A DNA stretch of 64,000 bases. Source: Pardosa pseudoannulata. Its lineage: Eukaryota; Arthropoda; Arachnida; Araneae; Lycosidae. Shown here one piece after another: positions 56,006 to 63,813 of this stretch. The translations under genes and the position numbers were made by a program. Numbering within the stretch: the first letter of the stretch is position 1; each line of letters starts with the position of its first letter. The notes below the pieces were generated by a model. The model was given only the letters and a program-made list of their open reading frames with translations, was not told the DNA's origin and searched no databases. The DNA lies in assembly GCA_032207245.1 (NCBI GenBank), contig CM063508.1, forward strand, positions 189,632,596 to 189,696,595, written 5' to 3'.

Positions 56006-57392
56006 TTGCGGCCTTCATAATGAGAAATGAATTTTTTTTCATAAAAGATAGCAATATATTCCAACTTTACGTTCTATATCATTTCAGTTTTATGTCATGT
56101 TGTACCTTTTTATTCTATCGGATATAGTGTCTTTCGCTTTTAAGCGGAACTCACGAAGTCCTAAAAGTTGATTTAATCTTTATAATGATCCGTGTGTTAT
56201 TTTTATAACGAGACCCACATATTGTTATTGTTTCCTTCCATTTTGGATTAGTATTTTTTGTTCGAACTCCCACGATTTGTTTGTCTAGATATTCTTTAAA
56301 AGAGAATCTAAAAAATACAAAGCACAAAAAAATGCGTTTTAATGTAAAAAAAACTTTTATTTGCTTTTTTTCTTCTATTAACACATTCTTTTGCATTAAT
56401 TGCTATCACAGTTGTCTCGGTGAAAACACTCTTCATCCACAAAAACAAAAAAAAAGAACATTTGATCTTCCAAATGATTGTGCCCCGTACACAGAAGGCA
56501 ACCTGTGATCGTGAAAATGACTATCGGCGAAATATCGAATGTGCAGCCTCCGATTTTGAAACGTGACATATCATCTATTTTCACCCTCGTTTATTTCCTG
56601 ATTTATGTTAACAGCCATTACTTGCGGTATTAAACATACGCTTCACCGTGTTGCATCTCTGAAAAGTACTTAAAAGTGGTTGTCGTTGATATAGCGAGAA
56701 AAAAAGAAGGGTTTTCGACGCCTCAAATAAGCAAATCGCTCTTAGAATCCATAAACAACGGCACTGGTTTTGATTTTTCGAGTCGAATTTTGTTCATCCC
56801 TTGATTGAATCAACTTAATTATTACTCAGCCAAAAAACAACAACTTAGAATTGATTCGATTTTTAAAAAATAAATATAGAGATACCAGGAGTAGATTCGT
56901 CCCAAATTCATTTTCAAGTGCTTTAGGTAAAGTATATTTATAATTAATTAAGTAATCTTTTATTTGTAGAAATAGTCTTTCATAATAAATTTTGTTTAAT
57001 TTTTCTTACATCCTGGAATTCGTAATAAAATATTTTTCTTAAACAATTTCAAATATCAAACATTTCTGTTGTTTGAGAAAATATTTTTTTTTCAACTCGG
57101 GGATGTTGAGATACGTCGTCGATTCCCCATTCACGTTCGAAAATCCGAAGCTGCCCACTTTTGGAAGGAACATCTTTGTGTTGTACAGTCTATCACACAC
57201 GAGAGTTGTTTTTCTTCTTAATCTAAGGCTATATTTACATAAAATAATTTATAAAATGTTCTATAATGCTCTGTCACGAAAAATAATATAACAGGGATAA
57301 ATCCTTGGGACTGCTTCAGTCAATGAATTGGAATGTTCCAGTTTACTTTACAGAGAAGTCCAAAGATCTCAAAGTGGAAAGTGGACGGAGAC
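56006..57392. other. AT-rich spacer next to the satellite, no gene recognised
   Basis: Sequence downstream of the last decayed monomer. It holds several short ORFs of 60-80 codons on both strands between about 56,150 and 57,290, but they overlap one another antisense, are rich in A- and T-run codons (Lys, Phe, Asn, Ile), and show no domain, signal peptide or splice context that I recognise. I see no repeat copy, tRNA or promoter that I can support here. Confidence 0.6.
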
Positions 57393-57412
57393 GCGTCACT
57401 CTTTCGTGACGC
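57393..57412. other. Perfect 7-bp hairpin with 6-nt loop
   Basis: GCGTCAC (57,393-57,399) and GTGACGC (57,406-57,412) are perfect inverted repeats around TCTTTC. The stem is GC-rich in an AT-rich region. The half-site contains GTCAC/GTGAC, and TGACGC resembles a bZIP/CRE-type half-site, but no gene is attached to it. It could equally be a transposon-end remnant or chance. Confidence 0.5.
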
Positions 57413-58780
57413 AGGCGTAAATCTATCTGTTGAATTTCAGCAAGTGACTGTTTAAAAAGATGATGATACGGCTTTTGAAGAGCACTAATCTAGGCACTGG
57501 GTGATGATAGCACAAATACAGATCATTGACGAAAAAAATTCAGGAAACAGAGAGCGTTTAGAAGCGTCGTGATATGAAGTTGATTTTCTAATAACGAAAC
57601 TCTGATACCTTTGAAAACCACAATTTAAAATGTTTATTTTCTTCTTACGTATTAGTTTACGATTCCTTTGCATAGTAAATAATGTGGAGATGGAGAAACA
57701 TTTTCCCTCTGATGTATTTTAGTGCAGGGATAAGGCATTGAGGAGGGAATTTATCGCAGTTTGGAACAATCTTTATAAAGATGTAAAGAAATTTTTGGAT
57801 ACTTAATTAGGCATTAAGCGTAATTTTTTTTATAAATATTTCTCCTACTGATATTTAATTTGAGTAAAATTTATAACACTCTTATAAAATGGTGGTAAAA
57901 ATGTACTTGTGATACATTAGTGGGTAGTTTGAAAATTCCATTTAATTTTTCATTAGGCTTCAGAAGATGATAAATTTTTGTATATTGAGTCTTATAAGCT
58001 GTTAAAATAAAACTATCTAAACGTGGCATTTTAAAATCTTTAAACGTTACGAAAAACAAGCGGCAATATTTAATAATTTTATTCACTAAATTTTAAAAGG
58101 AAATCTGTTTTCTATTTCAAGGAAAATGTTTTTCCAACCTGATGAACCTAACAATAAAAATGGGAATATATTGTTAAAAAGTTTTTCGGTTGTTTAAGTT
58201 AAGAAAATGTTATTCTGATCTCAGTTTTAAACTATAAGATATTTGATAATCCATTCATGGCCGAGTCTTTTCTGCCGAATATATGTGGATTAATAGCTTA
58301 AATCTAAGTTAGTGGAACAAAACAAATATGAAATCGGAATAACTACAGTCACTGGTGATTCGCTGTCATTTTAAGTATGACGGGATACCAATTATAAAGA
58401 AATAAATTCGGGATAAAAGACCTAACCACAGTTATGTAAACTGAAATTTTGCAAAACTCGACATAAAAAGTAAATTGACGCGCGAGGCTCAAAACATCAT
58501 AAAATATCTAACCAAATGACAAAATTGCAAATCATAGTTCAATGGAAATCTTTTACTCAAAATTTTAAAAGATTATTTATAGGGTTGACATCTACTTTCC
58601 TATCAAGAGAGAAATAGTTCCGAGAAAACTCAATTCTCTAAACTATTTTTTAGCAGTGTAAAAACCGACGTCAGGCATTCATGGGTTAAGGATATTTTAG
58701 ACTTCGATTCATGTCCTCAGTTGTTTTAATTTCTATAATGATTGATCTACATGATTTAGTAAGATAAAAGTAATTATGAG
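57413..58780. other. AT-rich spacer, nothing recognised
   Basis: Non-repetitive AT-rich DNA with scattered A and T runs. The longest open frames are about 60-70 codons on the minus strand (for example 57,871-58,086) and have no recognisable features. No satellite remnants, splice signals that form a gene model, or RNA genes were seen. Confidence 0.55.
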
Positions 58781-58820
58781 TATAAAACACCGCGACAAAC
58801 ATTTGCTAACTTCATCAGTT
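58781..58820 (+). promoter_or_regulatory. Weak candidate TATA plus initiator core promoter
   Basis: TATAAAA starts at 58,781, and 31-36 bp further on lie TTCATC (58,811-58,816) and TCAGTT (58,815-58,820), the latter fitting the arthropod initiator consensus TCA(G/T)T(T/C). The spacing from the first T of the TATA box to the candidate +1 A is 33 or 36 bp, slightly long. A TATA match is expected by chance in such AT-rich DNA, so this is only a candidate. A 67-codon ORF begins 59 bp downstream. Confidence 0.2.
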
Positions 58821-58878
58821 CTCTCTTCCATTCGAATGATGAATGAAATAAAATTTACGTCTTCAATTTTCGACGATT

Positions 58879-59082
58879 ATGAAATTTGTTTTTCCCAATG
58901 TTCTACATGTGCTAAATGGGATTCTAATTAGAAAGTTAAAACTTTTCTATCGACAGGACACTTTTACAAGGCAGAAGAGTAATAAAACTTTTAATCGAAA
59001 CTTTCTGCATCGGATGCTTCTTAAAGCATCGAAAGGATTCGAATTTGTACTTTTTCACAAGGTCAAAAGTGACGCTGAATAG
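58879..59082 (+). CDS. Doubtful 67-codon ORF of unknown function
   Basis: An ATG-to-TAG frame of 67 codons, basic (many Lys and Arg) with a moderately hydrophobic start (MKFVFPNVLHVLNGILI) followed directly by charged residues. It has no clean signal-peptide cleavage pattern and no domain I recognise. Its only support is the weak TATA/initiator candidate about 60-95 bp upstream. Its length is within what random AT-rich sequence yields. I would not annotate it as a gene without transcript evidence. Confidence 0.12.
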   Translation: MKFVFPNVLHVLNGILIRKLKLFYRQDTFTRQKSNKTFNRNFLHRMLLKASKGFEFVLFHKVKSDAE

Positions 59083-59184
59083 GTTCAACAGTTCGACTGA
59101 TTGACTTGTGCTCGTTCTATTAAAATGAAAATCTTTAACAACAGATTCTATCTGCCGTAATTTGTCCTTTAATCATTAGAGCTG

Positions 59185-59239
59185 CATATACATGCATACA
59201 TATAACATGGACATATATATATATATACATGTATGTATG

Positions 59240-59316
<77 letters not shown>

Positions 59317-59346
59317 GCATACATATAAGTATACATATATATACAT
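59185..59346. repeat. TA / ATGT compound microsatellite
   Basis: Simple-sequence tract: CATA/ATGC units, then (ATGT) repeats at about 59,229-59,243, then an uninterrupted alternating TA run of nearly 60 bp to 59,300, then imperfect TA/CATA units. The open frame across it on the minus strand is a repetitive Tyr-Ile string and not a gene. Length is likely to vary between individuals. Confidence 0.95.
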
Positions 59347-59748
59347 AATATCCACGTAACTATTAATAATCCTGTAACTTTAGCTTTAAAATAGCATCAT
59401 GCGACAGAAAGATTATTTAAATATTACAGGCTAGGTGTTTCTTGTAAGAATTCCCCAATTTTTTAAGTTTGAAGTCGAACGTTTTCGTCCTTTAACATCG
59501 TTTTATGAAAGCGACGAGTGAACAAGAAAAACTAATTTGTTTCAGCTCAACACTGTAGCAGGTTGTTCTGGAGTTAGACATAAATAGTGAAAACAACATT
59601 CGCCTCTTTGTTCTTGCAGAAGGTTTTCGAAGGTGATGGCCACTTTTTAGCTGAGCCACTTCTTGAAATTCGTATAAAAATTTAAATATCTTATTTTTCC
59701 CTAAAATAAAGTCTGTGCTCTCCGTCTGAATGTATCACTTGAGCTGGT
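59347..59748 (-). other. Probable 3' UTR / downstream flank of the minus-strand coiled-coil gene
   Basis: This stretch lies directly downstream of the minus-strand stop codon at 59,749-59,751. It is AT-rich with no open frame of note. I found no exact AATAAA on the minus strand here; the nearest look-alikes are AAATAAG-type and ATTTAAATAAT-type strings, so the polyadenylation site is undetermined. The 3' UTR label comes from position only. Confidence 0.35.
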
Positions 59749-59910
59749 TCACCTCCACAGCCTGAAGAGTTTCCCCTTGGTCGCTTGCCTCTTGGCCGGC
59801 GGGGGGTTCGTCTTTTCTGTCTGCTGTTGTTCTTTCTGACGCCTGTCTTCTTGTTCTTGGGTCTTCAGTTTCTTCATCACCTGAGAATCGAGCAGAACCT
59901 CCATGTCCAT
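59749..59910 (-). CDS. Last coding exon of BICDR-like adaptor
   Basis: 162 nt after a GATTTCGTTTCAG acceptor, phase 0, coding for 53 residues and ending at a TGA at 59,749-59,751. The start MDMEVLLDSQVMKKL continues the helix of the preceding exon; then comes a Gln/Glu/Arg/Lys-rich stretch, a TNPPPAKRQ break and the basic-hydrophobic end GKLFRLWR. The ATG at the exon start is internal and not the protein start. An overlapping frame also stays open here (stop at 59,735-59,737), but it does not join the phase of the upstream exon and its composition is not coiled-coil, so it is rejected. A short basic-aromatic C-terminus could help membrane or partner binding; that is inference. Confidence 0.72.
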   Translation of the reverse strand: MDMEVLLDSQVMKKLKTQEQEDRRQKEQQQTEKTNPPPAKRQATKGKLFRLWR

Positions 59911-60027
59911 CTGAAACGAAATCGTTACACAAATTAGCATCCATTCAACTAAAAGCAAGGGTAACATAACACACATTTTTCACCCTCACTTTTACCCACT
60001 CTAAACCTCTTTCATACGCAACTCGAA

Positions 60028-60990
60028 ATGTTTCCGAAGAGAAGGAAAAGAAGCATGATAATTGGAGCTATCCTCGCTGAAACGTTCGTGTCCAACTTTG
60101 TTGGTGTTTCAAGGACCATTGTATCAAGGGTTATGACAGCCTACACAAACCTCGGTGAGACGTCTTCTGCGAAGCACAACCGTGGGCAAAAGTCGAAGAA
60201 CCGTGATAGAGGGGTGTTGAAGCAGATAGTCGCCCGAAATCGCGAGACTACTTTGCCGCAGATAACGTCCGAGAGGAATACCTACCTTCTGATTCCCGTA
60301 TCCAGGAAAACTATTCAACGAGTGTTGCATGAGGTGAACATTCAGAGCAGAGTAGTTATTCCAAAACCGTTATTTCAACGAGGAATTCTTTGAAGAAACT
60401 AGTGATGCCGAGACCACCTAAATTGGACACAACAAGTCATCTGGTCTGATGAATCCTGATTTACATTATTCCCGACCACCGGACTTGTGTCGAATACCGG
60501 AAAAGTCATTTCATGTTGACTGCCTGGTTCCAACATGGAGGGGGTTCTGGGATCGTGTGGGCCTGAATATCTTCCCTTGGATTGGGTCCTCCTGTTCTCT
60601 TGAGACGGCTGATCACAGGTGACCATTATCGAAGCATTCTCGCAAATCATCTTCACCCTATGCTTCAGACTCTCTTTCTGGGAGAACGTCCTGTGTCCAA
60701 GATGACAACGCCCCTGTTCACACGTCTTGCTGTGTTCAAACATGGTTACATGAGCATGATGAAAAAGTAGATCACCTAATCTGATGTTGTCAGAGTCCTG
60801 ATCTCAATATCATTGAGCCTTTGAGTGTTATTTAGATAACATAGTCCGTGATCGGTTTTCTCCTCCATGCACATTATCTGAACTCGAGAGGGCCTTGCAT
60901 GAGGAATGGTTGCGGATTCCGATGAACTTTCTTCAAGACGTTTATCTGTTAATCCCACGTCCAATGCATTCATTCAGGCCAACCCCTTGA
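60028..60990 (+). pseudogene. Decayed Tc1-type (Tc1/mariner) transposase
   Basis: A nearly full-length but broken transposase of about 320 codons. The first 121 codons are open and carry a helix-turn-helix segment (GVSRTIVSRV, residues 26-35) and a basic RGQKSK linker (52-57), as in Tc1-type DNA-binding domains, followed by TTLPQITSE. TGA, TAG and TGA stops follow at 60,391, 60,400 and 60,403. The catalytic domain is still readable in pieces: WSDES (first Asp, 60,448-60,450), GGGSGIVW and TGDHYRSILA in a second frame, DDNAPVHTS (second Asp, 60,704-60,706) with QSPDLNIIEP (Glu, 60,815-60,817) in a third, and a tail ending in a TGA at 60,988. At least three frameshifts and several stops make it inactive. 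Second Asp and Glu are separated by 36 residues. No terminal inverted repeats were found. Confidence 0.93.
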
Positions 60991-61143
60991 CATACAATGA
61001 TGGCTCTGACTCGTCGCGCATTTCACGTGCCGTTGTAGACTTTGACGATTCTCGCTCGTCGAGCACTATCTTCAGCGAACGCCGGGTGGTATATTATTGG
61101 ATTCTTTCTGTGTTTCGGTTGTGCATCGATGGTATTTTGTTCA

Positions 61144-61269
61144 GATTCTTACAGGTGCATCCCCCACACCCTTCTCCACAACAGCATCGATAAACAAAAT
61201 TGCATCCACAAGCAAATAAACGAAAAGTATCGCGGTAATCAGTATAGCAGTCGTCTTGCCCTTCGAACG
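61144..61269 (-). other. Open frame with a signal-anchor-like hydrophobic segment, status unclear
   Basis: A 42-codon stop-to-stop frame, with no ATG in frame, in the sense direction of the host gene. It starts RSKGKTTAILITAILF and continues through VYLLVDAILFIDAV, i.e. a few basic residues then about 22 hydrophobic residues, the layout of a type II signal anchor. It is followed by an acidic-glycine stretch and a good GTAAGA donor-like string ending the coding part at 61,153. An ATG with a short basic start (MYGDVRRARR) lies just upstream in another frame, so a single-base indel would join them. It may be a dead or captured first exon of a membrane protein, or chance. No acceptor is visible upstream. 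Confidence 0.2.
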
Positions 61270-61317
61270 TCACCGTACATATTTGAGTAAAGTAAAATTA
61301 CGAAGTAGTCCTTCCAT

Positions 61318-61719
61318 ATGTCTGGGTTATATGACAGTGACGATGAAAGTACATTAGGCTATTCTGGTGATGAGAATGCAGCTGAAAATGGTCATCAAAG
61401 TATCTAGAATGTGGAATATTTGAGTGATTCTTCAAATTCGAGTGAAGCTACCTCTGTTCGACAACGGATACGTAAACGTGCAAGACCCATTTCCAGCAGT
61501 GAAGATTCTCAGCTTGTCCACGAGGGATCACTGGTGCGCCAGGCAATCCAAATGAAAGGGTCTCCTTCGGATGCGTTCATGCACATTTTAATTCTATGTG
61601 AAGAGGTTAAAAATGTTCATTTTTTCCCAGGGGTTCCTAATATTTTGTCGTATATCTGTATATCATACCACCAAGAAGTCAAATTCGAATTGCCCCCTGA
61701 AAAACCGTATGAGTATTGA
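61318..61719 (+). pseudogene. Acidic serine-rich ORF remnant, possibly N-terminus of a DNA transposase
   Basis: From the ATG at 61,318 a frame encodes MSGLYDSDDEST and further acidic residues, is interrupted by one in-frame TAG at 61,405-61,407, and then stays open for about 100 codons to a TGA at 61,717. The second part has YLSDSSNSSEAT, a basic RQRIRKRARP that could act as a nuclear signal, and SSSEDSQ. Acidic Asp/Ser/Glu-rich N-termini followed by a basic patch are common in piggyBac-type transposases and related domesticated proteins, but no catalytic region follows. It lies downstream of the Tc1 remnant, antisense to the host gene. Assignment to any family is a guess. Confidence 0.3.
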
Positions 61720-61832
61720 GAAGCAGTGGCCTAGACTGATAGCGAATTACTAAACCCGATTTCTGACGGCTTTGAAAATGAGTTTGAGAACGGCCGAAGA
61801 TGCGATAGATTTCTTTTATGGGTCAAACTTAC

Positions 61833-61953
61833 CTTCCATTGCTCGAGTTGCTGCGAGAGCTCCACCTTTTGCTGCACAGCTTCCATGAGTTGGCTGTTGA
61901 TGTGCATGACGTCTATTCGCGTCCTGGCGAGTTCGATTTCAACTGCATTTTTC
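61833..61953 (-). CDS. Penultimate exon of BICDR-like adaptor
   Basis: 121 nt: one G that completes the Arg codon split by the upstream intron, then 40 codons ending in Lys (AAG) directly before a strong GTAAGTTTG donor. The acceptor is TTTGACATTTTCAG. The encoded segment KNAVEIELARTRIDVM followed by HINSQLMEAVQQ and KVELSQQLEQWK is an unbroken amphipathic helix with Leu/Ile/Val at heptad positions. I read it as the conserved C-terminal coiled coil of BICD-type cargo adaptors, where cargo binds; family placement is from memory. It joins the last exon at phase 0, which fixes the frame there. Confidence 0.78.
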
Positions 61954-62196
61954 CTGAAAATGTCAAAGTGTGTTAACTTAGCAAAAGATGCCTGCTAACC
62001 TGAGTCATGCTGTGGTGAAAGATAAGGATACTTTGAAGCAATATGATGAAAATTAAAATGTATTCACGACTGTACAAGCCTCACTTTTATTGTCATCTTT
62101 TATCCTTACGTTCAGACTACATTGGATTTATTGGCAAGAGGTATTGCCAGTGAATGGCACTTTCATTTTTGTTTTGCATACTTTATTATCATGGAA

Positions 62197-62252
62197 TAAG
62201 CTATATCCATACTAAATTTCATTTATTTTTATTCAGTATTTTTGGAGATATT
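62197..62252 (+). repeat. Possible relic of a non-LTR retroelement 3' region
   Basis: The string CTATATCCATACTAAATTTC followed by an AT-rich gap and TTCAGTATTTTTGGAGATAT resembles, from memory, the CCAAATTTCAT ... TTCAGTAGTTTTGGAGATAT pattern that recurs in many animal repeats, often at the 3' ends of RTE-type LINEs and related SINEs. Only about 55 bp is recognisable and there is no reverse-transcriptase ORF nearby, so this is a weak call. Confidence 0.22.
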
Positions 62253-63147
62253 TGGGAAAATGTCTTCCATCTCTTAATTTTGTCCACCAATGTACTAAAA
62301 GAAATTCGAGTATGTCATAAAGAACTATTATTTCCCTGATTTAGACAGCTACAGAATTTTGACTTTCTATTTAGACAACATTGTTTACTTAAATTTTGAT
62401 TGGATTTTTTAAGTTTAAGAAGAGAATTTTTTTATAAGAAGTAAAATATTTTTTTTTATCAAAAAGTAGGAATGAATCAAGTCAGAAACAATGACTCATA
62501 ATGTAACATCTACATCAATAATAACCGTATAAATGTGAATATTCTGTAGAAAACCAATGAATTTGACCAAAAAACAAGAAAAAATAACTTACCAACCAAT
62601 AGGGAATTAAACCAGTATACAAACACGCTAAAAATTTATCGATTTATACAATCATATCCAAACGACGGGTTTTTTTTTTCAAATTCATTTAAAATTTCTT
62701 CTACAGCCGGGGTTAAATTGTCTATGAGCGCCCATCCATTCATTCTATTGTTACCCGTTGAATTGCGTCAATAAGTCTAAACGGCGTCAAGTCGAAAAGG
62801 ATCTTTCATTTGCACTCGTTGAAACAGGTAGAACGACCCCTATTTCTAGGAGTTTGAAAATGTTGGGTGTTAAGTCTTATTGCACATTCCAAATGCATCC
62901 GTCGCCCCTGGTCAGTCCCCATTAACAAACGTCGCATTTAACGTACTTAATACATAAATATATTTTTGAAATCCCTAGTTACTGATATGGATTTTGGACA
63001 TGGAAAATCCTTAATAAAATAAAAGTTTAATATGTGAAAACTATCCCATGGGAAACGAAAATTGCTCAGAGTGTTATTCCAAAAGATCGATTACCTCAGG
63101 AACGTCATGAGAATTTCATTTTGTTCTTAACACGGCGAGAGCGGGCA

Positions 63148-63206
63148 ACGTATTTTTACGTTTTTTTGCAGTATGTCACTGGAACTGGGGTCACGTAAAA
63201 ATACGT
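63148..63206. repeat. 14-bp perfect inverted repeat near the left end of the TTAA element
   Basis: ACGTATTTTTACGT (63,148-63,161) is the exact reverse complement of ACGTAAAAATACGT (63,193-63,206), separated by 31 nt. Each arm is itself close to palindromic (ACGTA...TACGT). Sub-terminal inverted repeats of this kind often serve as transposase-binding sites, which fits its place 18 bp inside the candidate element's left tip. Confidence 0.7.
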
Positions 63207-63210
63207 ATTT

Positions 63211-63253
63211 AGTAGATTGGGGGTGTATACCCGCACACCACCACAAATCTACT
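63211..63253. repeat. Second inverted repeat, 8-bp arms, next to the first
   Basis: AGTAGATT (63,211-63,218) pairs exactly with AATCTACT (63,246-63,253). The 27-nt interior holds GTATAC and a partial GGGTGT/ACACCA match, so the hairpin could be extended imperfectly. Together with the neighbouring 14-bp inverted repeat it gives the left end of the candidate element a two-hairpin structure. Confidence 0.6.
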
Positions 63254-63813
63254 CAATGCGTATAATTATATGTATGTGTGACATCATAGGTGTGTTGTTT
63301 GCATTTTTTTCTTTCCACAAGTTAGGATTGTCGAGTGACTCAGTCTTTGGTTGCGTTATTTCGTCTTCCATAGAATTTTTAGCCCCAGAACGTACGAGCC
63401 GTGTTTTGTCCATTGGAAGCTTGGTTTTTTATGGTCGAATACAAAATAAATCAAATGAGCCGTCGGGACAAAGAGAGGGACGAAGAAATAGGAGCCGACA
63501 GAAGATCGGACTTTCATTTTAAAAATCGTTTATTTTTGTGATTTCGTAAAAATATTTTTTGTTATATAATCCTACAGTCTATATTAAAGTGTAAAATAAA
63601 AAAAGTTTCGTTCCTAAAAACAAAGTAGTTTTCGATGGACTGCGATTTTTCTGAATCACTCAACTTCCGCGCGATTCACGAAATAACGCTCGCTGTACGC
63701 ATAAGTGGGCGATGAAGTATACCCGTATGCCAAGTGTTAACCACACAAATGAATGTTTTAGATCTATGCTAGTACTGTATTTGAAATAACTTATCATTTG
63801 TTCCTAATCTTAC

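Larger units (their letters stand above)
59911..61832 (-). other. Last intron of the BICDR-like gene, loaded with transposon debris
   Basis: 1,922-nt GT-AG intron. On the opposite strand it contains the Tc1 transposase pseudogene (60,028-60,990) and an acidic-serine ORF remnant (61,318-61,719), and on the sense strand a 42-codon hydrophobic open frame (61,144-61,269). More than half of the intron is therefore derived from, or suspected to derive from, inserted sequence. Base composition is visibly less AT-rich than in the upstream intron. Confidence 0.7.
63131..63736. mobile_element. Candidate TTAA-flanked non-autonomous piggyBac-like element (MITE)
   Basis: A 606-bp segment flanked on both sides by TTAA (63,127-63,130 and 63,737-63,740), the target duplicated by piggyBac-type elements. 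The tips are CACGGCGAGAGCGGG on the left and, read inward on the other strand, CACTTGGCATACGGGTATAC on the right; they share CAC, a GGC and a CGGG but are not a clean inverted repeat. Both ends are clearly GC-richer than the surrounding intron, and GTATACCCG occurs near each end (63,226 and 63,718). The left end contains two nested inverted repeats. The inner 101-codon frame starting 63,217 has no transposase features, so the element would be non-autonomous. TTAA is frequent in AT-rich DNA, so this needs other copies to confirm. Confidence 0.4.
61954..63813 (-). other. Upstream intron of the BICDR-like gene in the window
   Basis: 1,860-nt GT-AG intron. From 61,954 to about 63,126 it is AT-rich DNA with no gene recognised on either strand; it includes a possible relic of a non-LTR element tail near 62,197-62,252 and a somewhat GC-richer patch at about 62,700-62,940 that I cannot assign. 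From 63,127 to 63,740 it holds a candidate TTAA-bounded element. Confidence 0.65.

Noticed and set aside
56151..56584. Overlapping short ORFs on both strands next to the array
   Set aside because: They overlap antisense, are dominated by AT-run codons and have no recognisable domain or splice context.
57073..57291. 72-codon plus-strand ORF
   Set aside because: Composition (Phe, Leu, Tyr, Asn, Lys) is that of translated AT-rich DNA and no promoter, signal or homologous motif was seen.
59135..59320. 61-codon minus-strand ORF
   Set aside because: Mostly a Tyr-Ile string produced by the TA microsatellite.
59735..59944. Alternative 69-codon minus-strand frame over the last exon
   Set aside because: It does not join the phase of the upstream exon and it runs through the acceptor into the intron. 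The frame ending at 59,749 continues the coiled coil.
60399..60743. 114-codon minus-strand ORF, and the 60,124-60,330 and 60,776-60,973 minus-strand ORFs
   Set aside because: They are antisense shadows of the Tc1 transposase pseudogene, whose plus-strand pieces carry the family motifs.
61153..61210. Cysteine-rich minus-strand reading (RCCCGEGCGGCTC) as a small knottin-like or metal-binding domain
   Set aside because: It lies in a different frame from the longer hydrophobic frame on the same DNA, has no start or signal peptide, and the cysteine pattern comes from a G/T-rich stretch; too short to support.
63217..63522. 101-codon plus-strand ORF inside the candidate MITE
   Set aside because: No transposase motif, biased toward Ser, Phe and Arg without recognisable domain, and it starts inside an inverted repeat; most likely non-coding.
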